DNA from: Desulfobacteraceae bacterium
Lineage (GTDB): Bacteria > Desulfobacterota > Desulfobacteria > Desulfobacterales > Desulfobacteraceae
NCBI GenBank assembly: GCA_004796375.1
Contig: QZLA01000234.1
Location: 1 to 64,000, forward strand
Direction of reading: 5' to 3'
Length of the DNA: 64,000 bases
The position numbers were made by a program, and so were the translations under genes. Positions 16,588 through 25,876 of the stretch are shown here, piece after piece (position 1 is the stretch's first letter; each line of letters begins with the position of its first letter). A model generated the notes under the pieces. It saw nothing but the letters and a program-made list of their open reading frames with translations. It was not told the DNA's origin and did not search any database.

Positions 16588-19005
16588 TCATTCTGCAAAC
16601 CCCTGGCTGCTCCTGATGGCCTCTATGTTCAACCGCCCCTGGATGTAAAGGGACAGTGCTGCCACGGCCCTGTCACAAACGGTAAATACGGGGATGTTAT
16701 CTGACATGAGGGCATCCCGTAAGGGGTCGTACAGTCGCCCGCCATCCACGACAGCCACAACAGGAATCCGGCATGAACGGCACAATTGGACCATCAGGTT
16801 TTTAATACTGGCTTCATGGTGCATGTCAAAGGCCGGGATTGGGCAGTCGTGCAATGTTTTCATGGCCGGGGACATGGGGTCGAGGCTGACGATGACGGCA
16901 TCCACGCCCTGATCCTGGGCCATGATTTTTGTGATATGGATATGGGCATCATCGTCAGCAGCCGGGTTGATATCCAGGGGGTTTGACACCGTGACCAGGC
17001 TGTCCAGGCGTTTATCCTTCAAAACAGCGGATATCTTCTCACAGGTTATTGGATCAAGTTGCGCCAGCTGCATTTCAAAATCATCGGATTGTATGGAATC
17101 GGCCATGCCGACTGCTTCAAAACCGGCACCGCTGACGGCTGCCAGCCGGTTCCCTTTGATGTCTTTGGCGTGAAGGGTTTCAGAAAGAAACAAGAGTTCC
17201 TGGAATTCTGCAAATGTACGGGCCACAATGGCACCCGCCTGGATCACGCAGCTTTCACAGACCATATAATCTCCGGCCAGGGACGCGGTATGGCTTGAGG
17301 TGGCCGCTTTCCCCTCAGGGGTGCGCCCGGCCTTGTAAAACACGACCTCTTTTCCGTTCAGGACTGCTTCCCTGACCGCTTTGCAGAATTCAAGACCGTC
17401 CAGGTCGTTAAATCCTTCGGCATACACCGCAATGACATCCACCTGGTCCGAGGATTTAAAAAAGTGAACCATATCGCCCAGGGTCAGATCGGTCTGGTTT
17501 CCCATGGATATCATGTAGGCCGGGTTCATCTGAGGGAACTGGTGGCTGCGATGGAGCATGAATGCGCCGCTCTGGCTGATCAACGCGGCCCGCTGACAGG
17601 TTGCCCCCCTGTGCTTGGGTAGTTTCTCTTCAGGTATGAACCAGGTGTCATAGCCGCCCGGTCTGGAGATGACCCCCATGCAGTTGGCACCTAAAAACAC
17701 CGGTCCGCCGCCTTCATTTTCGTGGGAAAGGTTGATTTTGCCGATAACCTGCCTGGCCCGGTTCTGGCTGTCCCGTGTTTCTCCCATACCCCCGGGGATC
17801 AGCATGATGGTATGCGCGGCTTCCAGTCGGATAATTTCTTCCACAAGATCCGGCACCTGTGCTGCGCCGACCGCCACGATGAACAGGTCCAGGGTCGGAA
17901 TGGATTGTTTTTTAAGTGCATCCAGTCCGGGCAGGCATTTGACGCCGTCAATCTCGTCAACACCTTCCCTGAATATGGTGATTTTTTCTTTGCCGTACCC
18001 TTCTGCCAGGATGTTGTCCAGGATGATCCGGCCAAAATTTTTCCGGGTGGCGGACACACCAATAATCCCGACGGATCTGGGGTGAAGCAGGTGATCGATT
18101 TTGCCCACCGGGCGCGGGGGGCTGACCTTTTCAGGGGCTGCAAACCGGCACAGGCCGTCCAGAGGAACCATGAGGTAATCACAAAAGGCAAAGGGATTGA
18201 TCTCCAGTTCCTCAATCACAAAAGGGGCATCCGGATTGTTTTGCGAGTAGTAATTGCCCATCTGGATAAAAGATTCAAAACACTCGATGAGCTGTTCATC
18301 CGTTACAATCCGCCGCTGGCCCCGGGTCAGACCGGCCAGTTTGCGGTAGGAGATGGTTTGCCTGAACATCTGGAAAAAGGTCTGGCCGTCATTCAGGGCG
18401 ACCGAAGCCGCCACAATGGCCTGTCCCTTTCGAAACCGTTTGGCATAAAGTTCAGTGTCCGTTCCACCCAGGCCCGCACTGATTATGGTGCCGAATTCAC
18501 GGGTATGTCGAAGCCCCACAATCAGTTCATTTCCAAATGCTTCGGAATCGGGCGGCATGAACTGGACCTGCAGGATCCCTTTGACATCTCTGGTGACAGC
18601 AGATACCAAAGCTTCTCCGGCCAGGCCGCAGTAGGGATCCGGTGCCTGCTCCGGGTGCCGTTCAATCCAGGCCGCATAGTTTTCCGGAACTTCGTAGAAC
18701 ATCCGGCGGACCGCAGAGCGGATTCGGTTGGTTTCATTTTCGATGATCCTGACGCCACCAACTTCGGTCTTGTGGATAATGTAAGGGGAGACGATTTTCA
18801 GGACCGCTTTTTCTCCCTGCAGGGCATTGAGGGTTTCATCAGAAGGACGTGAACCCCTGGGGATAAAGGAAGATTGGGGCGGCGTTTCTGCCCCGGATCT
18901 GGCCAGCAGTGAGTAAACTTCATACTCGTACAATGAATCCCTGCCCTCCTGCTGGGCCGATGCAAACATCTGGGTGATACTTTTGAAATCAATGGGAATA
19001 TCCAT
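16588..19005 (-). CDS. ADP-forming acyl-CoA synthetase, fused beta-alpha order
   Basis: An 805-residue fusion. The N-terminal ATP-grasp region (about 20-280) has VLKIVSPYIIHKTEVGGV (about 68-85) and IEELEINPF (about 263-271). The CoA-binding and ligase domains (about 300-790) follow, with HPRSVGIIGVSATRKNFG, LISQSGAF and the phosphohistidine region ATSSHTASLAG. These enzymes make ATP from acyl-CoA with release of the acid. The order (ATP-grasp first) is the reverse of that in several bacterial homologues. It lies 26 bp downstream of the IorA-IorB fusion, so the pair should convert aromatic or branched 2-oxo acids to acyl-CoA and then to acid plus ATP. Confidence 0.87.
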   Translation of the reverse strand: MDIPIDFKSITQMFASAQQEGRDSLYEYEVYSLLARSGAETPPQSSFIPRGSRPSDETLNALQGEKAVLKIVSPYIIHKTEVGGVRIIENETNRIRSAVRRMFYEVPENYAAWIERHPEQAPDPYCGLAGEALVSAVTRDVKGILQVQFMPPDSEAFGNELIVGLRHTREFGTIISAGLGGTDTELYAKRFRKGQAIVAASVALNDGQTFFQMFRQTISYRKLAGLTRGQRRIVTDEQLIECFESFIQMGNYYSQNNPDAPFVIEELEINPFAFCDYLMVPLDGLCRFAAPEKVSPPRPVGKIDHLLHPRSVGIIGVSATRKNFGRIILDNILAEGYGKEKITIFREGVDEIDGVKCLPGLDALKKQSIPTLDLFIVAVGAAQVPDLVEEIIRLEAAHTIMLIPGGMGETRDSQNRARQVIGKINLSHENEGGGPVFLGANCMGVISRPGGYDTWFIPEEKLPKHRGATCQRAALISQSGAFMLHRSHQFPQMNPAYMISMGNQTDLTLGDMVHFFKSSDQVDVIAVYAEGFNDLDGLEFCKAVREAVLNGKEVVFYKAGRTPEGKAATSSHTASLAGDYMVCESCVIQAGAIVARTFAEFQELLFLSETLHAKDIKGNRLAAVSGAGFEAVGMADSIQSDDFEMQLAQLDPITCEKISAVLKDKRLDSLVTVSNPLDINPAADDDAHIHITKIMAQDQGVDAVIVSLDPMSPAMKTLHDCPIPAFDMHHEASIKNLMVQLCRSCRIPVVAVVDGGRLYDPLRDALMSDNIPVFTVCDRAVAALSLYIQGRLNIEAIRSSQGFAE

Positions 19006-19031
19006 GATGCGCTATCCTTTAACAAAAAGGG

Positions 19032-21530
19032 TTAAACCAGATCGATTCCGGCATTGAATGCCGCATGGTTGCTGCGCCAGATCTCCGGCTTCGGACTAAT
19101 GTTTTTCAATGCACAAAGCCAGATCTCCCGGGGTATCCGGTTGAACGGCGGCAGTGCACTCAGTGCACCGAGCATCACAGCATTGGCACTTTTACCGGTC
19201 ATGTCGCCGAGCCGGATAGCCGTATTCAATACATCTAGCCCGATTGTTTCGAAACCGTCAAGTCGTCTCAGAATTTCATCATCCCCTGGGTATTGGCTGG
19301 GTGCCAGTCCCTGGGGTATCATGCGGGTTTGGGCCAGCAGCACAATTCCGCCGGGGCGCAGACAGGAGAGGAATCCGGGCCGGAGCACTTCACTTTTTTC
19401 CATGGCGATCAAGCAGTCGGCAGATCCGGGCGTCAACAGGGGGCTGAACACCTTGCCGCATCCAAAGGTGCTGATGACCGGACCGCCCATCTGGGCCATA
19501 CCGTGGGTTTCACCCTTGATAATATTTGTGTTGCCATAACCAGCCAGGAAAGCCATCTGGGCCAGTGCCTTTCCGAAAAACAGGTTTCCCTGTCCACCCA
19601 CACCCCGGATGGCCAGGCTCAGCCTTTCGGGAAGATCGTCTGGATAAACTGTCGGTATCTCAATCGATTCGGGTGCTGCCTCCAAAGACACTGGGGTTTT
19701 ATGAACAGGGGCATCCACGGCATGCTGATCAATCCGGATGGCGCCGGTGGGACACATCTGCAGGCATGCCGGATTTTGGGATACGCATCCGGAACACAGG
19801 TTGTTCCACACGGGCTGGTTGTTGTCATCCATATCCAGGCCCGAGCAAATGTTGCATGTGGCGCAGGCTTTGCACAGATCCTTATCGCAGGTCAATATCC
19901 GGCCGAAAAGTGGTTTGGGAACGCGCCGGATACAGGTGCCCTTGATAACGATGACGGTAAAAATGCCACCCCGGGCATTTTTCAGGGCTTTTTTTAGCTC
20001 TGTCCGGATCGACTTACGGTGATAGGCATCCACTTCAACGACGGATGCACCTTCACCCCGGATGGCGCTGACCAGGTCAAATTTATTGGGGCTTCCGTGA
20101 AAATTGACCGGGGATGCCGGTGAGTTCTGTCCGCCGGTCATGGCGGTCCATTCATTGTCCAAAACGACTTTGACACCCGGAGAGTTGCGGTAGACTGCAT
20201 TGCGGGTCGCATCCATGCCGCTGTGGCATTCTGTGGAGTCCCCGAGCACGCTGATGCACTTGTCGGCCATCCCAGGCCGGGACGCCACATATCCGGTCCG
20301 TTTGCTCTCGCTGGCCCCCATGGCGACACCGGTATCCATGGCCTGGAGAAAGTAAAGCAGGGAGTTGCAGCCGATATCACCAAAGATCGCTTCAAGGTCA
20401 CCCCGGCGCTTCATCTTGGAAACCACTTCTGCGAACAAAGCATAGGGGCAGCCTGCGCAGATCAGGGGCGGGCGGGGTACTGCTCCGGATTCAATCCTGC
20501 TGGGGTCAACAGCCTGGCCCAGGAACCCGGCAATGGATTGAGGGGTCCACTCCGTAATCGTGCTGCTATCTGGCTTGCCCATCACATCCAGACCAGTTTC
20601 AAGGCAGGCGCTTTGAATGAACCGGTATCCGTCTTCCACTATATGGATATCACCTGTAATATTGCTGCAGAACTGTTTGATCAGGTCCATGGGCAGGGGG
20701 TTTGTAAATCCCAAGGAAAGGATGTCCAGATCAGGCTCAAACCGGTCTCGATATTCTTCGATGTAAAGCGTGTTTACACCATGGGTGATCACTCCGCGCT
20801 TTCCAGAACCCTTTTTCCAATGATTCAGGGGAGAGGCTTCGACCATCTCTTTCAGGGCCGGCATACGTTCGGCCAGGATGGCGTCGTAGCTGGGTCTGGC
20901 AAGGCTGGGCAGGCAGTTGTATTCCCTGAGGTCATCCATGGGTACCGGGTCTCGGTACTGTTTCTCCATCAGGGAGATCAGCCCCTCGCTGTGGCACAGG
21001 GTGCCGTTGGCAAGGATCACCACAGAGGTGTTGAAGTCGCGGCCGATATTGACGGCGATGGATGGGGCTTCGTGCATCTCCTGGTGGTTTCGGGGCTCAA
21101 ATACAGGGATAAAACAGCTCTTGAGCAGGTACCTCGGATCAATCACATGCTGTGTGGAGTTGGGAACAAAGTCACTGGCCAGATAATATATCAGGGCCCC
21201 CCGGTTCCGGGTAAACTGTGAGGCGCTGGTCACCACATCCGCTGCCTGGAAAAGCCCGGGGATCTTCATGGTTACCACGCAGTCCCGACCAGCCAGGGAA
21301 TGACCATGACCGACACCCGCACTGACCGCCTCGTTCACCGACCAGTTGGCATCGATCAGATCAAGGGCTTGGGAAAGGCCCTTATCAATCACTTCGGTAC
21401 TTGGGGTTCCTGGATATCCGTCCACACTGTGAATACCAGACCGTACACACCCTGCTGCAAATGCAATATTTCCCTGAAGGACCTTGGTTTTTCCCGGCTC
21501 ATCCAGGCACATCCGCTTGAAATCATTCAT
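19032..21530 (-). CDS. indolepyruvate:ferredoxin oxidoreductase, IorA-IorB fusion
   Basis: An 832-residue thiamine-diphosphate enzyme that oxidatively decarboxylates aryl-2-oxo acids to acyl-CoA, reducing ferredoxin. It runs: pyrimidine-binding domain (VDGYPGTPSTEVID, VNEAVSAGVGHG), transketolase-like region, ThDP-binding domain (ICAGCPYALF, FGDIGCNSLL, LGDSTECHSGMDA), 8Fe ferredoxin domain (CKACATCNICSG, then CSGCVSQNPACLQMCPTGAI), and a C-terminal gamma/IorB domain (IRGVGGQGNLFFGKALA). IorA and IorB are normally separate genes. I start at the ATG at 21528-21530 with AGAGG upstream; the longer frame to 21596 crosses the -10 element. Expressed from the promoter at 21585-21612. Confidence 0.9.
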   Translation of the reverse strand: MNDFKRMCLDEPGKTKVLQGNIAFAAGCVRSGIHSVDGYPGTPSTEVIDKGLSQALDLIDANWSVNEAVSAGVGHGHSLAGRDCVVTMKIPGLFQAADVVTSASQFTRNRGALIYYLASDFVPNSTQHVIDPRYLLKSCFIPVFEPRNHQEMHEAPSIAVNIGRDFNTSVVILANGTLCHSEGLISLMEKQYRDPVPMDDLREYNCLPSLARPSYDAILAERMPALKEMVEASPLNHWKKGSGKRGVITHGVNTLYIEEYRDRFEPDLDILSLGFTNPLPMDLIKQFCSNITGDIHIVEDGYRFIQSACLETGLDVMGKPDSSTITEWTPQSIAGFLGQAVDPSRIESGAVPRPPLICAGCPYALFAEVVSKMKRRGDLEAIFGDIGCNSLLYFLQAMDTGVAMGASESKRTGYVASRPGMADKCISVLGDSTECHSGMDATRNAVYRNSPGVKVVLDNEWTAMTGGQNSPASPVNFHGSPNKFDLVSAIRGEGASVVEVDAYHRKSIRTELKKALKNARGGIFTVIVIKGTCIRRVPKPLFGRILTCDKDLCKACATCNICSGLDMDDNNQPVWNNLCSGCVSQNPACLQMCPTGAIRIDQHAVDAPVHKTPVSLEAAPESIEIPTVYPDDLPERLSLAIRGVGGQGNLFFGKALAQMAFLAGYGNTNIIKGETHGMAQMGGPVISTFGCGKVFSPLLTPGSADCLIAMEKSEVLRPGFLSCLRPGGIVLLAQTRMIPQGLAPSQYPGDDEILRRLDGFETIGLDVLNTAIRLGDMTGKSANAVMLGALSALPPFNRIPREIWLCALKNISPKPEIWRSNHAAFNAGIDLV

Positions 21531-21584
21531 TTCTTTCGCCTCTCTTGGGTATTTAATGTTGAATATGTTGAAAGTATGACTTTT

Positions 21585-21612
21585 ATTATCAGGCATCAGT
21601 CCCTAATGTCAA
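21585..21612 (-). promoter_or_regulatory. promoter of the IorAB/acyl-CoA synthetase operon
   Basis: On the minus strand, TTGACA (21612-21607) is followed by a 16-bp spacer and GATAAT (21590-21585), 11 of 12 consensus bases. The transcript would start about 48 bp before the chosen ATG at 21530. Confidence 0.65.
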
Positions 21613-21961
21613 TAAATGTTGAGCTATAATTGAAAAAAATAGAATTTTTAACATAATTTCAGGTATATATAAATAATAGTCAATGTATGACAAAATCAAA
21701 AGCATGATGGGTGTCTGATATATGCAGTATGGATGGGCGAGAGAATGGTCTATTAATAACTTACTGAAATAATGAATTAATGGATTGTGGTTGTTTTTCA
21801 TATTAAAAAAATATACGATCTGTAAGAATTGTGAGTTTTAAAAGTATTACATATGAAATATCATGAAAGCCTCTATTATTATAAAGGGTTATTTGTGGTT
21901 GAAACTGTTGTTTGGTTGATATATGATCATGTGGACATGGATAAAGGCCATACAAAATAAC

Positions 21962-21995
21962 AGCCGTCCCAATGATTGATTTTCGTGGGGCGGCT
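21962..21995 (+). promoter_or_regulatory. stem-loop in the GntR gene 5' leader
   Basis: AGCCGTCCC (21962-21970) pairs with GGGGCGGCT (21987-21995) as nine base pairs including one G-U, with a 16-nt loop. It ends just before the GGGATCGAG ribosome-binding region of the ATG at 22013 and could affect translation or mRNA stability. Confidence 0.4.
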
Positions 21996-22012
21996 AAAAG
22001 AGCGGGATCGAG

Positions 22013-22735
22013 ATGAAGGCATCACCACCGAGATTTCAGGATATCATCAACCGCATCAAGCGGGATATTCTTCTGCAGCACTATCGGCCGGGAGATGCGC
22101 TGCCCAAAGAGGAATCACTGGCAAAGGATTTCGGAGTGGGCAGGGCACTGGTCAGAGAGGCGTTGGGCGTGCTCAAGGCCCAGGGATATCTTGAGGCCAG
22201 GCGGGGCGGCAGCGGAGGGACCTTTGTGTGCAACCTCCTGCATTCAAAAGGGGTGACCACCCTTCTGGCCGACCTGATCGTCATGCGTTCCATGAGTATC
22301 AAGCACCTGTGTGATGTCCGGGTCCTCATTGAACCGGAAGCAGCACGGATGGCTGCCCTTGAAGCGTCACCCTCACAGGTCCGACAGCTTGGGGATTTCG
22401 TGTACAAGGGGCAGACCGCGGGCAGTGTTCAGGAACGTATCGAATTTGATGTGCAGTTTCATAATCAGGTCTGCGAACTGAGCGGTAATCCGTTTTTTTC
22501 TCTTTTAATGCGGAGCATGATGGGATTTCTCCAGCAGTTTCTTGAAGTTTTAGAGGAGGACACGACCTATCTGCATGATGAAAATATACACGGTACATTG
22601 TATGAGGCCATTGCGTCGCGGGATCACCAGGCGGCGTATGAAAAGATGTACAGTCATGTGGTGGATATGAAACAACGGTTCTGTGACCTGGAAAAGGAAT
22701 TCTTAAACATTCAGGCGGAAAATCTTCAAAAATAA
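22013..22735 (+). CDS. GntR/FadR-family transcriptional regulator
   Basis: A 240-residue regulator. The N-terminal winged HTH (about 8-75) has RPGDALPKEESLAKDFGVGRALVREAL split across helix and turn, ending in the RRGGSGGTFV wing. The C-terminal FCD domain (about 90-225) is helical, with candidate metal ligands in EFDVQFH and MYSHVVDM. FCD regulators bind small acids or acyl-CoAs. It is divergent from the Ior/acyl-CoA synthetase operon, so it is the natural candidate to control that operon; the effector would then be an acid or acyl-CoA of that pathway (inference). Convergent with the hybrid kinase gene, with a 10-bp gap. Confidence 0.85.
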   Translation: MKASPPRFQDIINRIKRDILLQHYRPGDALPKEESLAKDFGVGRALVREALGVLKAQGYLEARRGGSGGTFVCNLLHSKGVTTLLADLIVMRSMSIKHLCDVRVLIEPEAARMAALEASPSQVRQLGDFVYKGQTAGSVQERIEFDVQFHNQVCELSGNPFFSLLMRSMMGFLQQFLEVLEEDTTYLHDENIHGTLYEAIASRDHQAAYEKMYSHVVDMKQRFCDLEKEFLNIQAENLQK

Positions 22736-22745
22736 AACCTGAGGA

Positions 22746-24806
22746 TCAAGCGGACTTTTTCAGTTCGTTTTTTACGGCCATGCCGAGCTCTTGAAACTGG
22801 TACGGTTTTCTAAGATAACTCCCGACACCCAGCATCTTCGCCTCTTTCACACGGTTTGACTCTGAAAATCCACTGGTGATGATGGCACGCTGGCCTGGAT
22901 GAATTTCAAGGATTCTCATATAGGTTTCAAGCCCATCCATGCCCGGTTCCATGATCATATCAAGGACCAGAAGGCTGGCGGTATTGGATCTAAGATAGGA
23001 AACAGCGGCTTCACCGTTGTCAACGGTTTTAACGTGGTAATTGAGTCGTTTCAGGTAATTTGCAGCGATCTCCCGCTGTTCCGCCACATCATCCACCACC
23101 AGAATGGATTCCCCCTGCCCTTGAAGATCCAGAGGCATCCGGGGCTCTGTTTTCGGTACCACATCGCTTGGCCGGGAAGGAAAATAGAGTGTCACCGTGG
23201 TTCCTTTTTCAGGCTCACTGCCGACATGGATGTAACCGTTGTGGTCTTTTACGGTGCCCCACACAACGGACATGCCAAGTCCGGTACCACTGCGCCCCAT
23301 TTTTTTCTTGGTGTAAAACGGTTCGAAAATCCTCTCAAGATCATCCGGGTCAATACCACTGCCGGTATCAGTGACTGAAAGGATCACGTAATCTCCAGGG
23401 TTCACAGAATCATAGCCTTGAACCGCAGCGTCGATATACCGGTTTTGGGTGGAGATGTGAACCTGGCCGGTGCCGCTGATGGACTCCACGGCATTATGGA
23501 CAATATTCATAATGGTCTTTACCAGATGGACCGATGACCCGTTGATCGGCAGCAGGTCCGGTGCGCAGGAGATATGGATATCGATGCCGGGGTAATCTCG
23601 CTTAAGCATCAATCCTTCCGGGGAATCAAGGTACTGGAACAGGAGCGTGTTCAAGTGGAGAAGGTCGTGCTTCATTACCCCTCGCCTGGCAAGGGTTAGA
23701 AGATCCTGTACGACCGCTGCCGCTCTTTCACCGGCATTCTGGATGGATTTTAAAGAGGGGATCAGTGCGCTGTCCTTGGGCAGATCCATCATAATCAGTT
23801 CCGGATAGTTGACAATGGCGGATAAGATGTTGTTCAGGTCGTGAGCGACCCCGCCGGCCAGGCGGCCAATGGCTTCCATTTTCTGGGCCCGGGCAAGTTG
23901 TTTTTCGAGCTCGCTGCGGCGGTTGTCATCCCTGAGTCTCTGGGTGATATCCTGATAAAAGCATAAAACACCGACCACTCTTTGCTCCTGATCATGAAGG
24001 GGGATCTTGTTGATATTGAGGAACCGCTTCTCACCCCGGAAATTGGTCTGGACCTGACGGACATTGAGTTCTGGACAATTTTGTGACATGATCCGCCTGT
24101 CCTGCCCAATGAACAGCTGAGCTTCTTTGTCTGTCCATGGCAGGTCGTAATCGGTCAGGTGATGGATGGATTGGGTGTCGTCAAATCCTGCGTCCCGGGC
24201 AAATGCAAGATTGCAACCCAGGTAGCGGCTCTTGATATCTTTCCAGAATACAGCATGGGGGATGGTATCGATCACCAGCTGGAACATTTTTCTGGACTCC
24301 TGGAGCGTTTTGATTAACCGCTCCTTTTTGACCGTTTCCATCTGGAGCTGCAGGTTTTGCTGCTTCAGGTATAACGACTGCTGGAGCTGGAATCTGACCA
24401 GGGCGTTGAGTATCTTTCTAACGGGGACAATACCGTAAAGCCTCGAGTCCCGGGTGATGATAATGTGATCATAGAGCCTGCTCTCATTCCGCTCCATGGC
24501 AGCGGCAGCCACATCCTCGATACTGTCATGATAGTCCACCAGCATGGGGCTTTTATCCATGACATTGGTGATGGGTTTCTCATAAAAGAGTGAGAATCCA
24601 TATCTCTGGCTGAGCTGGTAGTTCAGGTGAATATTCATGACCAGTCCGCAGATTCGCTCGGCATCAAGAATGACCACCGCACTGACGGGTTTGTTCCGGT
24701 CGAAGAAGGTTTTAATGTGACTGACCGGCGTATCCGGTGCTATGGTGTGGGCCTTTTCACTGATGGACCCGATGGGTTTTTCTGTATGTGCGTCAGGGTC
24801 ACCCAT
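22746..24806 (-). CDS. hybrid histidine kinase (CBS-PAS-HisKA-HATPase-REC)
   Basis: A 686-residue soluble kinase. A CBS pair is at about 15-145, followed by a PAS/PAC domain at about 165-290 ([14 protein letters not shown] ... [10 protein letters not shown]). The phosphoacceptor helix [15 protein letters not shown] has His near 322. The HATPase has N (IVHNAVES), G1 (DTGSGID) and G2 (GTGLGMS) boxes. The C-terminal receiver has ILVVDD and the acceptor Asp in LLVLDMIME. It is the last gene of the lipid operon, and its ATG overlaps the stop of the Lgt-like gene (TAATG). No separate response regulator is nearby. CBS domains suggest adenine-nucleotide or related sensing. The link to lipid genes is by operon only. 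Confidence 0.87.
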   Translation of the reverse strand: MGDPDAHTEKPIGSISEKAHTIAPDTPVSHIKTFFDRNKPVSAVVILDAERICGLVMNIHLNYQLSQRYGFSLFYEKPITNVMDKSPMLVDYHDSIEDVAAAAMERNESRLYDHIIITRDSRLYGIVPVRKILNALVRFQLQQSLYLKQQNLQLQMETVKKERLIKTLQESRKMFQLVIDTIPHAVFWKDIKSRYLGCNLAFARDAGFDDTQSIHHLTDYDLPWTDKEAQLFIGQDRRIMSQNCPELNVRQVQTNFRGEKRFLNINKIPLHDQEQRVVGVLCFYQDITQRLRDDNRRSELEKQLARAQKMEAIGRLAGGVAHDLNNILSAIVNYPELIMMDLPKDSALIPSLKSIQNAGERAAAVVQDLLTLARRGVMKHDLLHLNTLLFQYLDSPEGLMLKRDYPGIDIHISCAPDLLPINGSSVHLVKTIMNIVHNAVESISGTGQVHISTQNRYIDAAVQGYDSVNPGDYVILSVTDTGSGIDPDDLERIFEPFYTKKKMGRSGTGLGMSVVWGTVKDHNGYIHVGSEPEKGTTVTLYFPSRPSDVVPKTEPRMPLDLQGQGESILVVDDVAEQREIAANYLKRLNYHVKTVDNGEAAVSYLRSNTASLLVLDMIMEPGMDGLETYMRILEIHPGQRAIITSGFSESNRVKEAKMLGVGSYLRKPYQFQELGMAVKNELKKSA

Positions 24807-25855
24807 TAAATTTTATGTTTCACGACACCAAAGGAGATTTCAGCATCCGTAACGACACTTCTGCCGGTATGGATGAAGGAGGCCACCCAGATGGACTGGA
24901 TCATCAGGATAATCCAGGGATTCCATAAGGCGTTGAGCCCGGTGCTTAAATCAGGGGTTTCACTTCCGGCAGGAAAAAGAACGACCACGCCGGCAGCATA
25001 GAAAATGGTCAGGGCTGACATGATCTGATATGGGGTGATTTTGAACGATCCCCTGAAGTCAGCCCGTAAGAATTCTGAAAAGAATCGCCAGGCCTGGGTC
25101 ACGAACAGTGAGATCAGAAGGGCCGTGATGAAAAACTGGTTGAGAAACAGGGCGGTACACACCAGGCCGCAAAGCGAGTAGACCACAGCGGTGATGATCT
25201 GAATGGGCAGCACTTTCTGATCCTGGAACCCCGAGGCATAGGAGATCTTTTTGGTGGATCCTGAAAAAATCATGTAAAACTTAGAAAAGAGTGACTGGGT
25301 GAACGGGCTGCATTGGTTTAAAGGTTTGCCGTAACAGCAGCCGAAGCTGACGCAGGCCAGGCGGCCCAGGCCCTCTCCAAATGCATATGCAATGCAGATG
25401 CAGGAAAGCAGGACCGTGACATTGATATGGAAACTCAATGTTTTCCCCATGGTATTGTTTACCAGGGTTACCAGCCAGGGGGCAACAAGGGTTCCCACAA
25501 ACACGGCACCGCCAACGGTCAGGGTGCCCTGTTTTTTTTCAACTGCACGTGCAACCAGTTTTGAGGCAGGCAGGCAGACGGCCAAAAGGGTAATAATGAT
25601 CACACAAAGCCCTTTCATGGGCATATATACTGAAGTGGCCAGGATGAAAAATATAATGACTGCAAATGTGTAGGCGTTGGCACACAACAGTCCGTAATAG
25701 GTCAGATTCAGCCCCTTCCACTTGCCGTGGGCGGTCTTCTGTCTGGGAAGAACGGCCATAAATTGCCAGTGTTCCTTGGGCAGGGATCTGAAACCCCACC
25801 AGATGGCAAAAAAAATGATCAGTGCCAAGGTGCCGATAAAAAGAATCTGATCCAT
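24806..25855 (-). CDS. Lgt-like (prolipoprotein diacylglyceryl transferase family) membrane protein
   Basis: A 349-residue polytopic membrane protein with about eight hydrophobic helices. The Lgt-like signature [18 protein letters not shown] is at about 159-176, followed by [13 protein letters not shown] and [11 protein letters not shown], all hallmark regions of the Lgt family. Lgt moves diacylglyceryl from phosphatidylglycerol to lipoprotein Cys. The protein is longer than canonical Lgt (about 290), and the signature has an unusual double Cys, so it may be a paralog with another acceptor. It lies between phosphatidylserine decarboxylase (21 bp upstream) and a hybrid kinase, not beside typical Lgt neighbours. 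The start ATG has AAGGAT upstream. Confidence 0.72.
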   Translation of the reverse strand: MDQILFIGTLALIIFFAIWWGFRSLPKEHWQFMAVLPRQKTAHGKWKGLNLTYYGLLCANAYTFAVIIFFILATSVYMPMKGLCVIIITLLAVCLPASKLVARAVEKKQGTLTVGGAVFVGTLVAPWLVTLVNNTMGKTLSFHINVTVLLSCICIAYAFGEGLGRLACVSFGCCYGKPLNQCSPFTQSLFSKFYMIFSGSTKKISYASGFQDQKVLPIQIITAVVYSLCGLVCTALFLNQFFITALLISLFVTQAWRFFSEFLRADFRGSFKITPYQIMSALTIFYAAGVVVLFPAGSETPDLSTGLNALWNPWIILMIQSIWVASFIHTGRSVVTDAEISFGVVKHKI

Positions 25856-25876
25856 GGGTGTATCCTTATTTAGAGT

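Larger units (their letters stand above)
21531..22012. other. 482-bp AT-rich divergent intergenic region
   Basis: This region separates the acyl-CoA/Ior operon (minus) from the GntR gene (plus). It holds the strong minus promoter at 21585-21612, two direct TTGTGGTTG copies (21785-21793 and 21893-21901), a CATGT-GG-ACATG palindrome (21928-21939) and a stem-loop just before the GntR ribosome-binding site. The repeats and palindrome are possible operators for the divergent GntR protein. No convincing gene lies inside. Confidence 0.5.

Noticed and set aside
17722-18852. 376-codon open frame on the plus strand
   Set aside because: Antisense to the acyl-CoA synthetase gene, which has clear motifs throughout.
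20223-21221. 332-codon open frame on the plus strand
   Set aside because: Antisense to the Ior fusion; no recognisable motif or start signal.
21589-21801. 70-codon minus-strand frame in the same gap
   Set aside because: It runs through the strong promoter of the Ior operon and is only AT-rich sequence.
21853-21960. 35-codon open frame starting MKYHESLYYY in the Ior/GntR gap
   Set aside because: No ribosome-binding site, and it lies across candidate regulatory repeats.
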